From contig JAFSGW010000030.1 of the NCBI GenBank assembly GCA_017440585.1, positions 1 to 47,266 on the forward strand: a stretch of DNA of 47,266 nucleotides, read 5' to 3'. The stretch comes from Clostridia bacterium. GTDB lineage: Bacteria; Bacillota; Clostridia; UMGS1883. Below the pieces are notes generated by a model. That model was not told the DNA's origin. It saw only the letters and a program-made list of their open reading frames with translations, and made no database searches. Positions 24,844 through 34,386 of the stretch are shown here, piece after piece. A program made the position numbers and the translations under genes. Numbering within the stretch: the first letter of the stretch is position 1; every line of letters starts with the position of its first letter.

Positions 24844-26026
24844 TAGTTGCTATTTTATCCAAAATAACCGCCGCTAAATTCTCCTTTGTATCCATAGGCA
24901 GTTCCATCTTTTCCCCGTCCTTTGTGAGAATGGTCAGCACATTTGTGTCAACCCCGAAGCCTGCCCCGGGAACAGTTAAGGAATTTGCGCATATCATATC
25001 AAGGTTTTTTCCTTCAAGCTTCTTCTTTGCATTTTCAATAAGGTTTTCCGTTTCCATGCAGAAGCCCACAAGCACCTGATGAGCCTTCTTTTGTCCTAAA
25101 TACTTTAAAATATCGTCTGTTCTGTCAAGCTCTATATTAAGTTCCCCGTTTTCCTTTTTGGTTTTTTTGTCGTTTACATTCTTTGGCTTAAAATCGGCAA
25201 CAGCCGCCGCTTTAATGACAATATCCTGTTCAAAATACCTTTCCGTTACCTCACGGAACATGTCACGGGCAGAAGTTATCTCCACCACGTCAACGCCAAC
25301 GGGGGCAGGAAGGTTAGTTTTCCCCGTAACAAGGGTAACATTAGCTCCCTTTGCCTTTGCAACACGTGCTAAAGCATAGCCCATTTTGCCTGTTGAATGG
25401 TTTGTTATATACCTTACGGGGTCAATTGCCTCCTGAGTAGGTCCTGCAGTAATTAAAACCCTTTTACCCAAAAGGTTCTTTTCAAAGGCAAGCTCCATTA
25501 CAACTCTTTCCACAATTTCACCGGGCTCAGGGAGCTTTCCCACTCCTTCGGCACCGCAGGCAAGCCTGCCAGTTGCAGGCTTTATTACGACAAAACCCCT
25601 GCCACGTAATTTCTCCAGATTTTCCTGCACTACTTTATTTTCGTACATATGAGTATTCATGGCGGGGGAAATTATTATCTTTTTATCATTTGCCGCAAGA
25701 ATGGTAGTGGAGAGCATATCGTCACCAATGCCTCCTGCAGCCTTTGCTATAAAATTAGCGGTAGCGGGCGCAATTAAAATCGCGTCCGCTTTTCTTGCTA
25801 AGTCAATATGGGGTACACCCTCTTCGTTTTCATCAAAAAGCGAGGTATGTACCTTGTTTCCCGTGAGGCTCTTAAAGGTTAAGGGCGCAACAAACTCACA
25901 GGCAGCACGTGTCATTATAACATGCACCTCTGCCCCAAGCTTTATAAGACGTGATGCAATATCGCATGCCTTGTACGCCGCAATACCGCCCGTTACACCC
26001 AATACAATGTTTTTTCCTTTAAGCAT
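24830..26026 (-). CDS. coaBC: Bifunctional phosphopantothenoylcysteine decarboxylase / phosphopantothenate-cysteine ligase
   Basis: The enzyme makes 4'-phosphopantetheine precursors for coenzyme A. The N-terminal flavin-dependent CoaC half has GGIAAYKACDIA (15-26), catalytic His in GVPHIDLARKAD and SPAMNTHMYEN. The C-terminal CoaB half begins near 190 with LITAGPTQEAIDPVRYITNH and the CTP-site block KAAAVADFKP. At 398 residues it is complete. Its final residues INEQ and the stop are encoded by a repeat array, so the C-terminal tail was probably altered by that repeat. It follows rpoZ closely. Confidence 0.95.
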   Translation of the reverse strand: MLKGKNIVLGVTGGIAAYKACDIASRLIKLGAEVHVIMTRAACEFVAPLTFKSLTGNKVHTSLFDENEEGVPHIDLARKADAILIAPATANFIAKAAGGIGDDMLSTTILAANDKKIIISPAMNTHMYENKVVQENLEKLRGRGFVVIKPATGRLACGAEGVGKLPEPGEIVERVVMELAFEKNLLGKRVLITAGPTQEAIDPVRYITNHSTGKMGYALARVAKAKGANVTLVTGKTNLPAPVGVDVVEITSARDMFREVTERYFEQDIVIKAAAVADFKPKNVNDKKTKKENGELNIELDRTDDILKYLGQKKAHQVLVGFCMETENLIENAKKKLEGKNLDMICANSLTVPGAGFGVDTNVLTILTKDGEKMELPMDTKENLAAVILDKIATINEQ

Positions 26027-26041
26027 AGCCCTACTCCTTTT

Positions 26042-26215
26042 TTACTTTAATTTTACCTTGCCTTCGCTGATTTCGCCTATAGCATAGCTAACGTGCTTAT
26101 CTGTGATAGCTTCGTTTCTTTCTGCAAGCTGTCTTGCTCTCTTTGCTGTTACAATAACAAGAGAATATCTTGAGGGCATACCCTCCATAAGTTTAGCAAT
26201 TTCGGGATACAACAT
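26042..26215 (-). CDS. rpoZ: RNA polymerase omega subunit, 57 aa
   Basis: A 57-residue frame starting MLYPEIAKLMEGMPSRYSLV continues VTAKRARQLAERNE and ends EISEGKVKLK. These are the conserved omega blocks (Y-L-V-x-x-A-K-R-A-R-Q). Omega stabilises beta-prime and aids polymerase assembly. The position between gmk and coaBC is the standard order, and it starts two bases after the gmk stop. It is short for omega but not unusual for Firmicutes. Confidence 0.95.
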   Translation of the reverse strand: MLYPEIAKLMEGMPSRYSLVIVTAKRARQLAERNEAITDKHVSYAIGEISEGKVKLK

Positions 26216-26217
26216 AA

Positions 26218-26814
26218 TTAAAACTCCTTTATAAATTCTGTATTGTTTTCTCTTCTGCAGCGTGAAGAAGTGAATATTGCACCAAGCTCCTCTGCCGCAG
26301 TTTCAATGCTGTCGTTTATAATAACAAAATCGTACTTATCTGCATACTTTATTTCATTATGTGCCTCATTAAGCCTTTTTTCAACCACATCCATAGCTTC
26401 TGTGCCTCTGCCGATAAGTCTCTCACGTAAAATCTCATAAGAGGGAGGAAGGGTAAATACCAGCACCGCCTCAGGGCAGTTTTCCTTAACCTGCATAGCT
26501 CCCTGCACGTCAATTTCCAATATTACGTCCACACCCTCGTTAAGCTTCTTTTCAACGCTTTCGCGAGGAGTGCCGTAATAGTTTTCGCAAAACTGTGCAT
26601 GCTCTAAAAAGCCCTTTTCCTCAATACGCTTTTTAAACTCGTCAACTGTCAGGAAAAAGTAGTTAACGCCATGCACTTCGCCCTCACGGGGCTTACGTGT
26701 TGTTGCCGAAACCGACAAAAACACCTCAGGATGCTTATCTGTATATTCCTTCACAAGTGTGCCCTTACCCGAGCCTGAAGGGCCTGAAAGCACCAGCAAT
26801 ACTCCTTTTCGCAA
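26218..26814 (-). CDS. gmk: Guanylate kinase
   Basis: Gmk phosphorylates GMP to GDP. The P-loop LSGPSGSGKGTLV lies near the N-terminus. SVSATTRKPREGEVHGVNYFF is the GMP-binding segment, DVILEIDVQGAMQVK the core strand, and GRGTEAMDVVEKRLNEA the lid. TTG 26814 is preferred because GAGGAG lies eight bases upstream; a GTG at 26823 would touch the ribosome site. It lies between remA and rpoZ, the canonical order. Confidence 0.94.
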   Translation of the reverse strand: MRKGVLLVLSGPSGSGKGTLVKEYTDKHPEVFLSVSATTRKPREGEVHGVNYFFLTVDEFKKRIEEKGFLEHAQFCENYYGTPRESVEKKLNEGVDVILEIDVQGAMQVKENCPEAVLVFTLPPSYEILRERLIGRGTEAMDVVEKRLNEAHNEIKYADKYDFVIINDSIETAAEELGAIFTSSRCRRENNTEFIKEF

Positions 26815-26831
26815 AAAACTCACTCCTCTTA

Positions 26832-27098
26832 TTATTCTTCGCCTATAACAATAGTCTGCTTTTCCTCGGTTTCGTTACGTTCATAAATAATGTCCGCAGT
26901 GAGTGCCGAAAGAATAACATGTCCCGAGTCAGCCATAATAACGCTTTTTGTTTTTCTGCCGTAGGTGGCATCAATCAGCATACCCTTTTCGCCTGCATCT
27001 CGTACAAGCCTTTTAACGGGTGCCGAATCGGGGCTCACTATGCTCACAATTTTTTCGTCGGAAACCATGTTCCCGAAGCCGATGTTTATAAGTTTCAT
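26832..27098 (-). CDS. remA: RemA family DNA-binding regulator (DUF370)
   Basis: At 88 residues this is a full-length RemA/YlzA-type protein: [31 protein letters not shown], and [15 protein letters not shown] with the family ATYGRKT block. In Bacillus RemA forms an oligomeric ring that wraps DNA and activates biofilm-matrix and osmolyte genes. It is located just upstream of gmk, as in Bacillus. The 119-base gap upstream holds a long structured repeat that would sit in the remA 5' leader if transcribed from yicC. Confidence 0.94.
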   Translation of the reverse strand: MKLINIGFGNMVSDEKIVSIVSPDSAPVKRLVRDAGEKGMLIDATYGRKTKSVIMADSGHVILSALTADIIYERNETEEKQTIVIGEE

Positions 27099-27109
27099 TC
27101 TAACACCTC

Positions 27110-27218
27110 AAAATCCGAGATAAAATCGTTCAGATTGCCGTTTTGTGTGGATGGTGCTGTGCTGACTGCACCGCCCATACGCACAAAATGGTGAGATGGG
27201 CGATTTTCTCCGGATTTT
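27110..27218. repeat. 109-base nested hairpin element between yicC and remA
   Basis: The outer arms 27110-27128 and 27201-27218 pair almost throughout (AAAATCCG, one bulge, one mismatch, then AAAATCG). An inner stem 27138-27149/27180-27191 pairs with two G-T wobbles, and 27153-27157/27168-27172 forms the tip. The whole gap is therefore one long, branched foldback. It could be a small mobile repeat or a leader RNA structure for remA-gmk. Confidence 0.7.
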
Positions 27219-28093
27219 TATTCTATGTTTTGAACCTGTTCCCTTAACTTTTCAATCTCCGCCTTAACGTCAATCACGTTTCTGGCAATGGAAAGGTTGT
27301 TGCACTTACTGCCGGTGGTATTTATTTCACGGTTCATTTCCTGAATGAGGAAGTCCATCTTACGTCCTATGGGCTCTGTTGCCTTGAACATTTCCCTCAT
27401 CTGGTCAATGTGGCTCTTTAAGCGTGCAATTTCCTCGTCCACGTTAACCTTGTCTGCAAAAAGAGCAACCTCTGTTAAAAGCCTTGATTCATCATAGGGC
27501 ACATTGCCCATGATTTCCTTCATTCTTGCTTCAATCTTCGTGCGGTAGTTTGTAACAATCTCGGGAGCATGCTCCTCGATAATGTTTACAATGCTTTCAA
27601 TCACGTTAAGGTGCTCTGTTAAAACAAGAAGCATGTTATAGCCCTCGTCCTCACGCATTGCAGTGTAAATCTTACCTGCCTCCTCTAAAGCCTCGAGCAC
27701 AACCCGGGTCATTTCCTCCGCGTCCTCGTCCTCAGAGTCAATAGTCAGAACATCGGGAAGGCGTGCAAGGGTAATTGCATTAACCTCGCCTGAGGTTTCC
27801 GTTTCCCCCGCAATTTTGCCAATAGCCTCCTTGTAAGCCTTTGCAAGGCTCACATTAACGTTTACCGCCTTTGTTTCATCCTCGGAGGAATCAATGTTTA
27901 TATAAACATCAATCTTACCTCTTGAGGTGTATTTTGTTACCTCCTTCTTTACGGGAGCCTCTAAAAAGGAGTAAAGACGGGGCATTTTAACGGAAATATC
28001 GCTGTAACGGCTGTTAACGCTTTTAATTTCAACCGTAATCTTTTTTCCTGCATAAAGTGTCTCGGCAGTGCCGTAGCCTGTCATGCTTCTCAC
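27218..28093 (-). CDS. YicC/YloC family endoribonuclease
   Basis: This is a YicC-like RNase, a family that cleaves RNA and helps turn over small RNAs. The N-terminus [10 protein letters not shown] is diagnostic. The C-terminus contains [20 protein letters not shown] and a final helix [15 protein letters not shown]-type segment, the DUF1732 block with acidic metal-binding residues. At 291 residues it is complete. The GTG start at 28093 overlaps the stop of ftsH by three bases and gives the family-typical N-terminus. It precedes remA-gmk, as in Bacillus. Confidence 0.92.
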   Translation of the reverse strand: MRSMTGYGTAETLYAGKKITVEIKSVNSRYSDISVKMPRLYSFLEAPVKKEVTKYTSRGKIDVYINIDSSEDETKAVNVNVSLAKAYKEAIGKIAGETETSGEVNAITLARLPDVLTIDSEDEDAEEMTRVVLEALEEAGKIYTAMREDEGYNMLLVLTEHLNVIESIVNIIEEHAPEIVTNYRTKIEARMKEIMGNVPYDESRLLTEVALFADKVNVDEEIARLKSHIDQMREMFKATEPIGRKMDFLIQEMNREINTTGSKCNNLSIARNVIDVKAEIEKLREQVQNIE

Positions 28094-30573
28094 TGGTCAA
28101 TCGCCTCTCCTTCTTCTGTAGCCGCCTTTGTCATTCTTCCTTCAAAGGCTGTAACAAACTCATCGCTGTCAAGCTTTTCGTTTTCAATAAGTGCCTGTGC
28201 CACCAAATGGAGCTTTTCAAGGTTTTCACGCAAGAGCTCCTCGCACTTATTGTAGCAGTAATCAATTATGCCCTTAACCTCGGAATCAATAAGTGCCGCT
28301 GTTTCGGGAGAATAATTGTTGCCCTGGGAGAAGTCTCTTCCTAAGAACACCTCGTGGTCACCACTTGTAAAGGTCATGGAGCCAAGCTTGTCGCTCATAC
28401 CGTACTGCATAACCATTTTCCTTGCAAGTGTTGTTGCACGGTCAATATCGCTTGATGCACCTGTGTTTATTTCGTCAAAAATTATTTTTTCTGCAAGTCG
28501 GCCGCCCATTAACACAATAATGCTTTCAAGCATTTCTGTCTTGGAAATGTATGCCTTATCTGTGTCGGGAAGGCTTAAGGTAAAGCCGCCTGCACTGCCA
28601 CGGGGGATAATGGAAACCTGATGCACATTATCCTGAGTGGGAAGAATGTGGGAAAGTATCGCATGACCTGCCTCGTGGTAAGCTGTCTGCTTTTTATCCT
28701 TTTCCTTGTTTACCTTATCCTTCTTTTCAGGGCCCATAACAACCTTCAGTATAGCCTCGTCAACCTCGCTCTGACCGATTTTGTCCTTCTTTACTCTCGC
28801 CGCCATGATAGCCGCTTCGTTGAGAATGTTTTCAAGGTCAGCACCCGTGAAGCCGTAGGTAGACTTTGCAACCTTCTCTAAGCTCACCGTTTCGTCAAGA
28901 GGCTTATTCTGTGCATGAATGTTCAGTATTGCCTCTCTGCCCTTCTGGTCGGGGTAGCCGACTGTCACCTGGCGGTCAAATCTGCCGGGTCTTAAAAGTG
29001 CGGGGTCAAGTATATCGGGGCGGTTTGTTGCCGCAATAATTATAATGCCCGAGTTTGTGCCGAAGCCGTCCATCTCAACCAAAAGCTGGTTAAGTGTCTG
29101 CTCGCGCTCATCGTGTCCGCCTCCTAAGCCTGCACCACGCTGTCTGCCCACCGCATCAATTTCATCAATAAATATAATTGCAGGAAGGTTTTTCCTTGCC
29201 TGTTCAAACAAATCTCTCACTCTGGATGCACCCACGCCTACGAACATTTCAACAAAGTCCGAGCCGCTCATTGAGAAGAAGGGCACACCTGCCTCACCTG
29301 CAACAGCCTTTGCAAGTAAGGTTTTACCTGTACCGGGAGGGCCTACAAGAAGCACACCCTTGGGAATTCTCGCACCAAGAGAGGTAAACCTCTTGGGGTC
29401 ACGAAGGAAGTCAACAATTTCGGAGAGCTCCTTCTTTTCCTCTTCAACACCCGCTACGTCTGCAAAGGTAACTCTCTTTCCGTTTTCATCGGGAGACTTT
29501 GCCTTGCTCTTGCCAAAGCCGCTCATGCCCTTGTTTCCGCCCTGTGTCTGACGTAACATAAAGAACCAGCAGGCTCCGAGAATAAGCAGTGTTATAAGTG
29601 TGGGCATCAGGGAAATAAGCCAGGATGCCTTTTCGGGCTCAGGTGTGGAAACCTTTAACTTGTCTGCCTTCATCAGCCCGATTACAGTTTCGTTTTCAAG
29701 GAAATATCTTCCGGGAGCCTCAATAATCTTTTTCTCGGCTTCCTTGTATTTCACAACAGTCTTGTCACCCTTGAAGGCGATTTCCTTTATACGGCCTTCC
29801 TTCACTTCCTTAAGAAGGTTAACGTAAGCACTCTTCTTTATATCGGGTGTGTCTTCAACCACCACGGAAACAGTAAGCTTACCAAGCTTCTGGCGTGTAA
29901 GCACGGCTTTGTTGGAAAGAAGTGCCTCACCGGGCATTTGTACAAACCTTACTTCCTTATTCTTGTCGGTATATGCAACCTTACCCTCCATAATGGCAAG
30001 CTCTGTCACATTATCTGCCTTAATTTCGCCTGCAAGGTCAATATATGTGACAGTGCCGTCTTTTTCAACGGGTGCAAGCACCTTAAGGGTGCCGTCGTTA
30101 TACCTTTTAAGCACCTTTTCGTTGCTCATCACAGCATCTGAAGACACATTAAGAAACCTTGTTTCCTTGCTTTTATTGGTATATGCAACCTTAGTGTCCA
30201 TAAGGACAAGCTCTGTCACACTGCCATCTTCAACATAACCTGCAAATTCAAGGTAAGAAGCATCTTCCCTATAGCTTTCATCCTCAGGCAGGGAATATAC
30301 CTTAAGCACACCCTCGCCCACAAGCTTGAAAACATCCTTTTCCTTAAGCATTGCCTTAGCGGAAATATCAAGGCTCTTGGAATTGTCATATGTTACCTCA
30401 ACCCTGCTGTCCGTAAGAACAAGCTCCGAAACCTTACCCTCTTCAATTTCCTGTATAAGGTCCGAATATACGGTTTTCTCAACCTTGGGTGCGGTTTCAA
30501 ACATACCTGCCACAATAAGCACTACCATAACAAGTGCCATGAGAAAACCTATGTTTTTAAAATTTTTCTTCAA
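28090..30573 (-). CDS. ftsH: Membrane AAA+ protease FtsH with four extracytoplasmic domain repeats, 827 aa
   Basis: The ATP-dependent zinc protease degrades membrane and regulatory proteins. Transmembrane helix 1 is at 7-24 and helix 2 at 316-340. AAA+ motifs are Walker A GPPGTGKT (411-418), Walker B IIFIDEID (466-473) and the arginine-finger region RPGRFDR; the peptidase motif is HEAGH (633-637) with Asp709 as likely third ligand. The oddity lies between the helices. Instead of one FtsH-extracellular domain there are four diverged copies (about 35-95, 105-168, 175-237, 248-309), each with a Y-x-D/E/N-L start, an E-L-V/A-L strand and a K-V-x-Y strand. This makes it far longer than usual FtsH. 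TTG start behind GGAGG. tilS-hpt-ftsH is a standard order. Confidence 0.95.
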   Translation of the reverse strand: MKKNFKNIGFLMALVMVVLIVAGMFETAPKVEKTVYSDLIQEIEEGKVSELVLTDSRVEVTYDNSKSLDISAKAMLKEKDVFKLVGEGVLKVYSLPEDESYREDASYLEFAGYVEDGSVTELVLMDTKVAYTNKSKETRFLNVSSDAVMSNEKVLKRYNDGTLKVLAPVEKDGTVTYIDLAGEIKADNVTELAIMEGKVAYTDKNKEVRFVQMPGEALLSNKAVLTRQKLGKLTVSVVVEDTPDIKKSAYVNLLKEVKEGRIKEIAFKGDKTVVKYKEAEKKIIEAPGRYFLENETVIGLMKADKLKVSTPEPEKASWLISLMPTLITLLILGACWFFMLRQTQGGNKGMSGFGKSKAKSPDENGKRVTFADVAGVEEEKKELSEIVDFLRDPKRFTSLGARIPKGVLLVGPPGTGKTLLAKAVAGEAGVPFFSMSGSDFVEMFVGVGASRVRDLFEQARKNLPAIIFIDEIDAVGRQRGAGLGGGHDEREQTLNQLLVEMDGFGTNSGIIIIAATNRPDILDPALLRPGRFDRQVTVGYPDQKGREAILNIHAQNKPLDETVSLEKVAKSTYGFTGADLENILNEAAIMAARVKKDKIGQSEVDEAILKVVMGPEKKDKVNKEKDKKQTAYHEAGHAILSHILPTQDNVHQVSIIPRGSAGGFTLSLPDTDKAYISKTEMLESIIVLMGGRLAEKIIFDEINTGASSDIDRATTLARKMVMQYGMSDKLGSMTFTSGDHEVFLGRDFSQGNNYSPETAALIDSEVKGIIDYCYNKCEELLRENLEKLHLVAQALIENEKLDSDEFVTAFEGRMTKAATEEGEAIDQ

Positions 30574-30591
30574 TTAACCTGCCTCCTTGGC

Positions 30592-31149
30592 TTACTTTTC
30601 ATAGACTTCCGGCTTCAACACGCCTACAAAGGGGAACTGACGGAAGCTGTGGTCATAGTCAAGACCGTAGCCTACTGCAAACTTATTGGGAATATTAAAG
30701 CCTATGTACTTGGGATAAAGCTCCACAACTCTTCTTTCGGGCTTATCGAGGAAGGTACAGATTTCAACGCTCTTTGCACCTTCATCAAGAAGTATCTTTG
30801 TAACAGCGTCAAGTGTTCTGCCCGTGTCAACAATATCTTCAACAATAAGGATATCCTTATCCTTTACGTTAAAGCCCTTACCCTTAATTATGTCCACTTT
30901 TCCTACAGATTCAGTGCCTTCATAGCTTGAGGCAAAAATGCACATTACCTTTGCAGGCACGCTTAATGCTCTTATAATGTCTGCCGCAAACATAAAGCTG
31001 CCCGTAAGAACAGTAAGCACACAAACCTCTCTGCCTTCATAGTCACGGCTTATTTCTTCGCCCAGCTCCTTAACTCTTGCCTTAATCTGTTCCTCACTTA
31101 CAAGGATTTCTTCGATAACATCTGTTATCAAGCCGTTTTTCTGTTCCAT
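30592..31149 (-). CDS. hpt: Hypoxanthine phosphoribosyltransferase
   Basis: Hpt salvages hypoxanthine and guanine to IMP and GMP using PRPP. The PRPP-binding loop is ILIVEDIVDTGRTLDAV (about 97-113). VLTGSFMFAADIIRAL forms the upstream pyrophosphate loop, and KYIGFNIPNKFAVGYGLDYD binds the purine. At 185 residues the length is normal. The ATG has GAGGAAACT in front. It lies between tilS and ftsH, where it is commonly co-transcribed and where TilS-Hpt can act together on ftsH expression in Bacillus. Confidence 0.95.
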   Translation of the reverse strand: MEQKNGLITDVIEEILVSEEQIKARVKELGEEISRDYEGREVCVLTVLTGSFMFAADIIRALSVPAKVMCIFASSYEGTESVGKVDIIKGKGFNVKDKDILIVEDIVDTGRTLDAVTKILLDEGAKSVEICTFLDKPERRVVELYPKYIGFNIPNKFAVGYGLDYDHSFRQFPFVGVLKPEVYEK

Positions 31150-31170
31150 AGTTTCCTCACCTTCTGCTGA

Positions 31171-32520
31171 TTATTCAGCTCTTTTGTATTCAGCCGATAA
31201 AATTATTTTTGTGGTTTCGTCGGGCAGGTAATTTTTTGTTTTCCTTATGCCCGGTATGAACAGAATTTCATTTCCCATTGCAAGCATTGAAATTCTATCA
31301 CGAATTTGAGTCGGAATTTTTAAATCAATGAAAACTTTTTTTAACTTTTTTGTGCCCTGCATCCCAAAAGGCGAAATAAAATCCCCCTCATGCCTGCACC
31401 TTACCGAAACACCCTCTGTGAGCTTTTCGGCATCTAAAAGTATCATCATTTTATTATCTCTTATTTTTTCTGTTTTGTCAACTGTTTTTATGCTCCAGAT
31501 GCCCCCAAAAGCCTTTATTTCAAGGCTTTCTCCAATGGGCACAGGGTATGGAGCAAATTCATCAGCCGTATTTTCTTCGGGCATTTTATAAACATCTCCG
31601 TAGCTTGCCGTAAGCCTCACTCCGTCGCCCATGTCATAAACCTTGCCCGTTTCACCCTGCACTGCATCCTTTACAATGCAGATTTTTGTAAAATCAATAT
31701 CCCTGACGCCCCAATATTCAAGTGCTTTAATAACAACACGCCTTTTAAGGCTCTCGTGAAGGGAAGCGAATTTTTCGCATTTTATAACACCCTCACAAAA
31801 AGCACCGGACTCTCTTGCCATAGCATCAAGGCAGTCCTCGTCAATTTTTATAATTTCCGAAGCATCGGCAATTTTTTCCGTTGCACCGGGAAATTGCTCT
31901 TCAATTTCCTTTAAAATTATATTCCTTATTCTGTTACGGGAATAGGTGCAGTCCTTATTCGTAGCATCCTCACGCCAACCAATGCCCCTGCCTTCAAGGA
32001 AGGCTTCTATAGTCTTTTTCGGCACGTCCAGCATGGGGCGGATTATATTATCCCTTTTATAGGGAATGCCTCTTAACCCCTTAAGCCCGCTTCCGCGGAA
32101 AAGGTTAAAAAGCACCGTTTCCGCATTGTCGTTTTTATGGTGCCCCGTTGCAATCTTTGCTCCGCCCAATTCCTCTGCCACAAGGTTAAAGAATCGGTAT
32201 CTCTCTATCCGCCCTGCCTCCTCCTCACCTATGTGAGCCTGTGCGGCAATGGATGGAATATCAAGCTTTCTGTAAAAAAGCCTTACTCCAAGCCTCCGGC
32301 AGAAATCCTTCACAAAAAGGTAATCGCCCTCTGCAGCATCGCCTCTTATGGAGTGGTTTAAGTGGGCTGCAACAACTTCAATTCCCAAATCATCTTTTAA
32401 TGCATAAAGTGCACAAAGCAGAGCCATGGAATCTGCACCTCCGCTGAGTGCGCATATCACCTTGTCCCCTGCTTTGAGCATGCTATTCTCTTTTATTGTT
32501 TTAAGTACTCTTGTAAGCAC
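31171..32520 (-). CDS. tilS: tRNA(Ile)-lysidine synthetase
   Basis: TilS converts C34 to lysidine in the CAU-anticodon tRNA-Ile so that it reads AUA. The N-type ATP pyrophosphatase has the PP-loop SGGADSMALLCAL (near 27-39), AAHLNHSIRGDAAEGD, and TGHHKNDNAETVLFNLFRGSGLKG. The substrate-binding TilS and C-terminal domains (360-449; RCRHEGDFISPFGMQGTKKL, LFIPGIRK) are complete. The start is GTG behind AGGTGAAAAA. It immediately follows dnaB in the run. Confidence 0.95.
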   Translation of the reverse strand: MLTRVLKTIKENSMLKAGDKVICALSGGADSMALLCALYALKDDLGIEVVAAHLNHSIRGDAAEGDYLFVKDFCRRLGVRLFYRKLDIPSIAAQAHIGEEEAGRIERYRFFNLVAEELGGAKIATGHHKNDNAETVLFNLFRGSGLKGLRGIPYKRDNIIRPMLDVPKKTIEAFLEGRGIGWREDATNKDCTYSRNRIRNIILKEIEEQFPGATEKIADASEIIKIDEDCLDAMARESGAFCEGVIKCEKFASLHESLKRRVVIKALEYWGVRDIDFTKICIVKDAVQGETGKVYDMGDGVRLTASYGDVYKMPEENTADEFAPYPVPIGESLEIKAFGGIWSIKTVDKTEKIRDNKMMILLDAEKLTEGVSVRCRHEGDFISPFGMQGTKKLKKVFIDLKIPTQIRDRISMLAMGNEILFIPGIRKTKNYLPDETTKIILSAEYKRAE

Positions 32521-32528
32521 TTTTTCAC

Positions 32529-33881
32529 CTAATTTCTGTTATCCAGATTCATAAACTTTGTATATTCGCCTCTCCATGCCAGGTTTATAACGCCCTGAGA
32601 GCCTCCGCGGTGCTTTGCAACAATACATTCAACAATGTTACTCTTTTCCGCATTGGGGTCATCTGCAGCTGTGTCGGGGTTATACAAAAGCATAACAATA
32701 TCTGCGTCCTGCTCGATAGAGCCACTTTCACGAAGGTCGCTTACCTGGGGGCGTTTGTCCTTTCTGCCCTCGCTGAGACGGTTAAGCTGTGAAAGTGTAA
32801 TAACAGGCACCTCTAATTCCTTTGCCATAATCTTCAGTGCACGGGAAATTTCTGCAACTGCCTGAGCACGGTTGTCGCTGCCGCCCTTTGTTTCCATCAG
32901 CTGTAAATAGTCCACAACAACCAAACCAAGGTTTTTCTCAAGCTTCAGCCTTCTGCACTTTGCCCTTATTTCCGAAATGGAAATATCCGAAGTGTCGTCA
33001 ATGTAAATAGGTGCCGACATAACACCGCTCAGGCAATGTGCAATTTTTGCCATGTCGGGTGCATCAAGTGCACCAATACGCATCTTTTCGCTTGAAACAA
33101 GTGCCTCACTTGACAAAACTCTGTTTACAAGCTCTTCCTTGCTCATTTCCAGGCTGAATATAGCCACGGGAATTTTATGCCTTATTGCCGCATGCTCGGC
33201 AATGTTTAATGCAAAAGAGGTTTTACCAACACCGGGACGTGCCGCCACAATTACCAGTGCACCCTTCTGAAGTCCTGCTGTAAGTGTGTCAAGGTCCTTG
33301 AAGCCCGTGGGTACACCGGTGATGTTTTCGCCCTTTTTACGCCTTTCTTCAATCTGTGCAAGGGCACTCTTTGTAACCTCACTTATATGATAAAAGCCCT
33401 TCTGCCCCTGCTTGTCAAGTATGTTGAATATAAGCTGTTCGCTTTCGTCAAGTATGTGCTCAACCTCGTCCTCGTCACGTGTTGCAATGTCAACAACCCT
33501 GCTTGCAGCACCAATTAAGCGTCGCAGTATGCTCTTATCCTTCACTATGTTCATGTAGTGCTCTAAATTTTCTGTACTGAGCACGTTCTGCACAATGCCC
33601 GAAATGTAGCCAATACCGCCAACAGAGTCAATCTTTGAGCCCAGTTCGTCCGAAAGAGTAACTATATCCACAGGTGTAGCCGACTCAAAAAGCGAGGTTA
33701 TGGCGTTAAAAATAGTCTGATGTGCCGCCGTATAAAAATCCTCTGTGTCAAGCTTTTCAACGCAGGTGTTAAGTGCCTTATCGTCAAATATCATACTGCC
33801 TAAAACAGCCTGCTCTGCTTCTATGTTGTAGGGCATGCTTTTCCCGGGCGGAAGCTCAATGGCTCTTTCCCTTTCTCTCAT
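32529..33881 (-). CDS. dnaB: Replicative DNA helicase DnaB/DnaC type
   Basis: The hexameric replicative helicase has an N-terminal domain (NIEAEQAVLGSMIFDDKAL near 20) and a RecA-like motor with Walker A ARPGVGKTSFALN (near 207-219), LGLVVVDYLQLM (Walker B), and PVITLSQLNR. It lacks an intein. The end, SNIVECIVAKHRGGSQGVINLAWRGEYTKF, is standard. At 450 residues it is normal. It follows rplI, the usual gdpP-rplI-dnaB order. Confidence 0.96.
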   Translation of the reverse strand: MRERERAIELPPGKSMPYNIEAEQAVLGSMIFDDKALNTCVEKLDTEDFYTAAHQTIFNAITSLFESATPVDIVTLSDELGSKIDSVGGIGYISGIVQNVLSTENLEHYMNIVKDKSILRRLIGAASRVVDIATRDEDEVEHILDESEQLIFNILDKQGQKGFYHISEVTKSALAQIEERRKKGENITGVPTGFKDLDTLTAGLQKGALVIVAARPGVGKTSFALNIAEHAAIRHKIPVAIFSLEMSKEELVNRVLSSEALVSSEKMRIGALDAPDMAKIAHCLSGVMSAPIYIDDTSDISISEIRAKCRRLKLEKNLGLVVVDYLQLMETKGGSDNRAQAVAEISRALKIMAKELEVPVITLSQLNRLSEGRKDKRPQVSDLRESGSIEQDADIVMLLYNPDTAADDPNAEKSNIVECIVAKHRGGSQGVINLAWRGEYTKFMNLDNRN

Positions 33882-33924
33882 AAGGTCCCCTCCTTTTTAT
33901 TAAAAATCCTTTTCGGGAGGAGTT

Positions 33925-34371
33925 TTACTCCGATACAACTTCTACTGTAATCTTTGCACTGATTTCGGGATAAACCTTAATTTCAACCTCGTGTGAACCG
34001 ATTGTCTTAATACCGTCGGGAAGCTGAACCTTTCTCTTGTCAACAACAACGTGAAGCTGATACTTAATGGCCTCAGCCACGTTCTGGTTTGTAATTTTAC
34101 CGAAAAGCTTGCCGTTGTCCCCTGCCTTGGAGGCAATAGTTACCTTACCGCCCTCAAGCTTGCCTGCTGTTTCCTTTGCAGCTAAAATTTCCTGCTCCTT
34201 ATGGTAAGCCATAGCTTCGTTTTTACCCTTAACCTCGTTTAAAGCACCCTTTGTTGCTTCCTTTGCAAGACCCTTTGGTAAAAGGAAGTTGCGGGCATAT
34301 CCGTCGCTTGCCTCCACAACCTGACCCTTCTTACCGTGTCCCTTTACATCTGCAAGTAATACTACCTTCAT
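33925..34371 (-). CDS. rplI: 50S ribosomal protein L9
   Basis: This binds 23S rRNA domain V. The N-terminal globular domain has [20 protein letters not shown] and [13 protein letters not shown] (residues 26-38), the L9 signature. A long connecting helix (40-75) and the C-terminal RNA-binding domain (80-148) complete it. At 148 residues it is full length. It lies between gdpP, 15 bases away, and dnaB. Confidence 0.97.
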   Translation of the reverse strand: MKVVLLADVKGHGKKGQVVEASDGYARNFLLPKGLAKEATKGALNEVKGKNEAMAYHKEQEILAAKETAGKLEGGKVTIASKAGDNGKLFGKITNQNVAEAIKYQLHVVVDKRKVQLPDGIKTIGSHEVEIKVYPEISAKITVEVVSE

Positions 34372-34386
34372 AATTTATCTTCCTTT

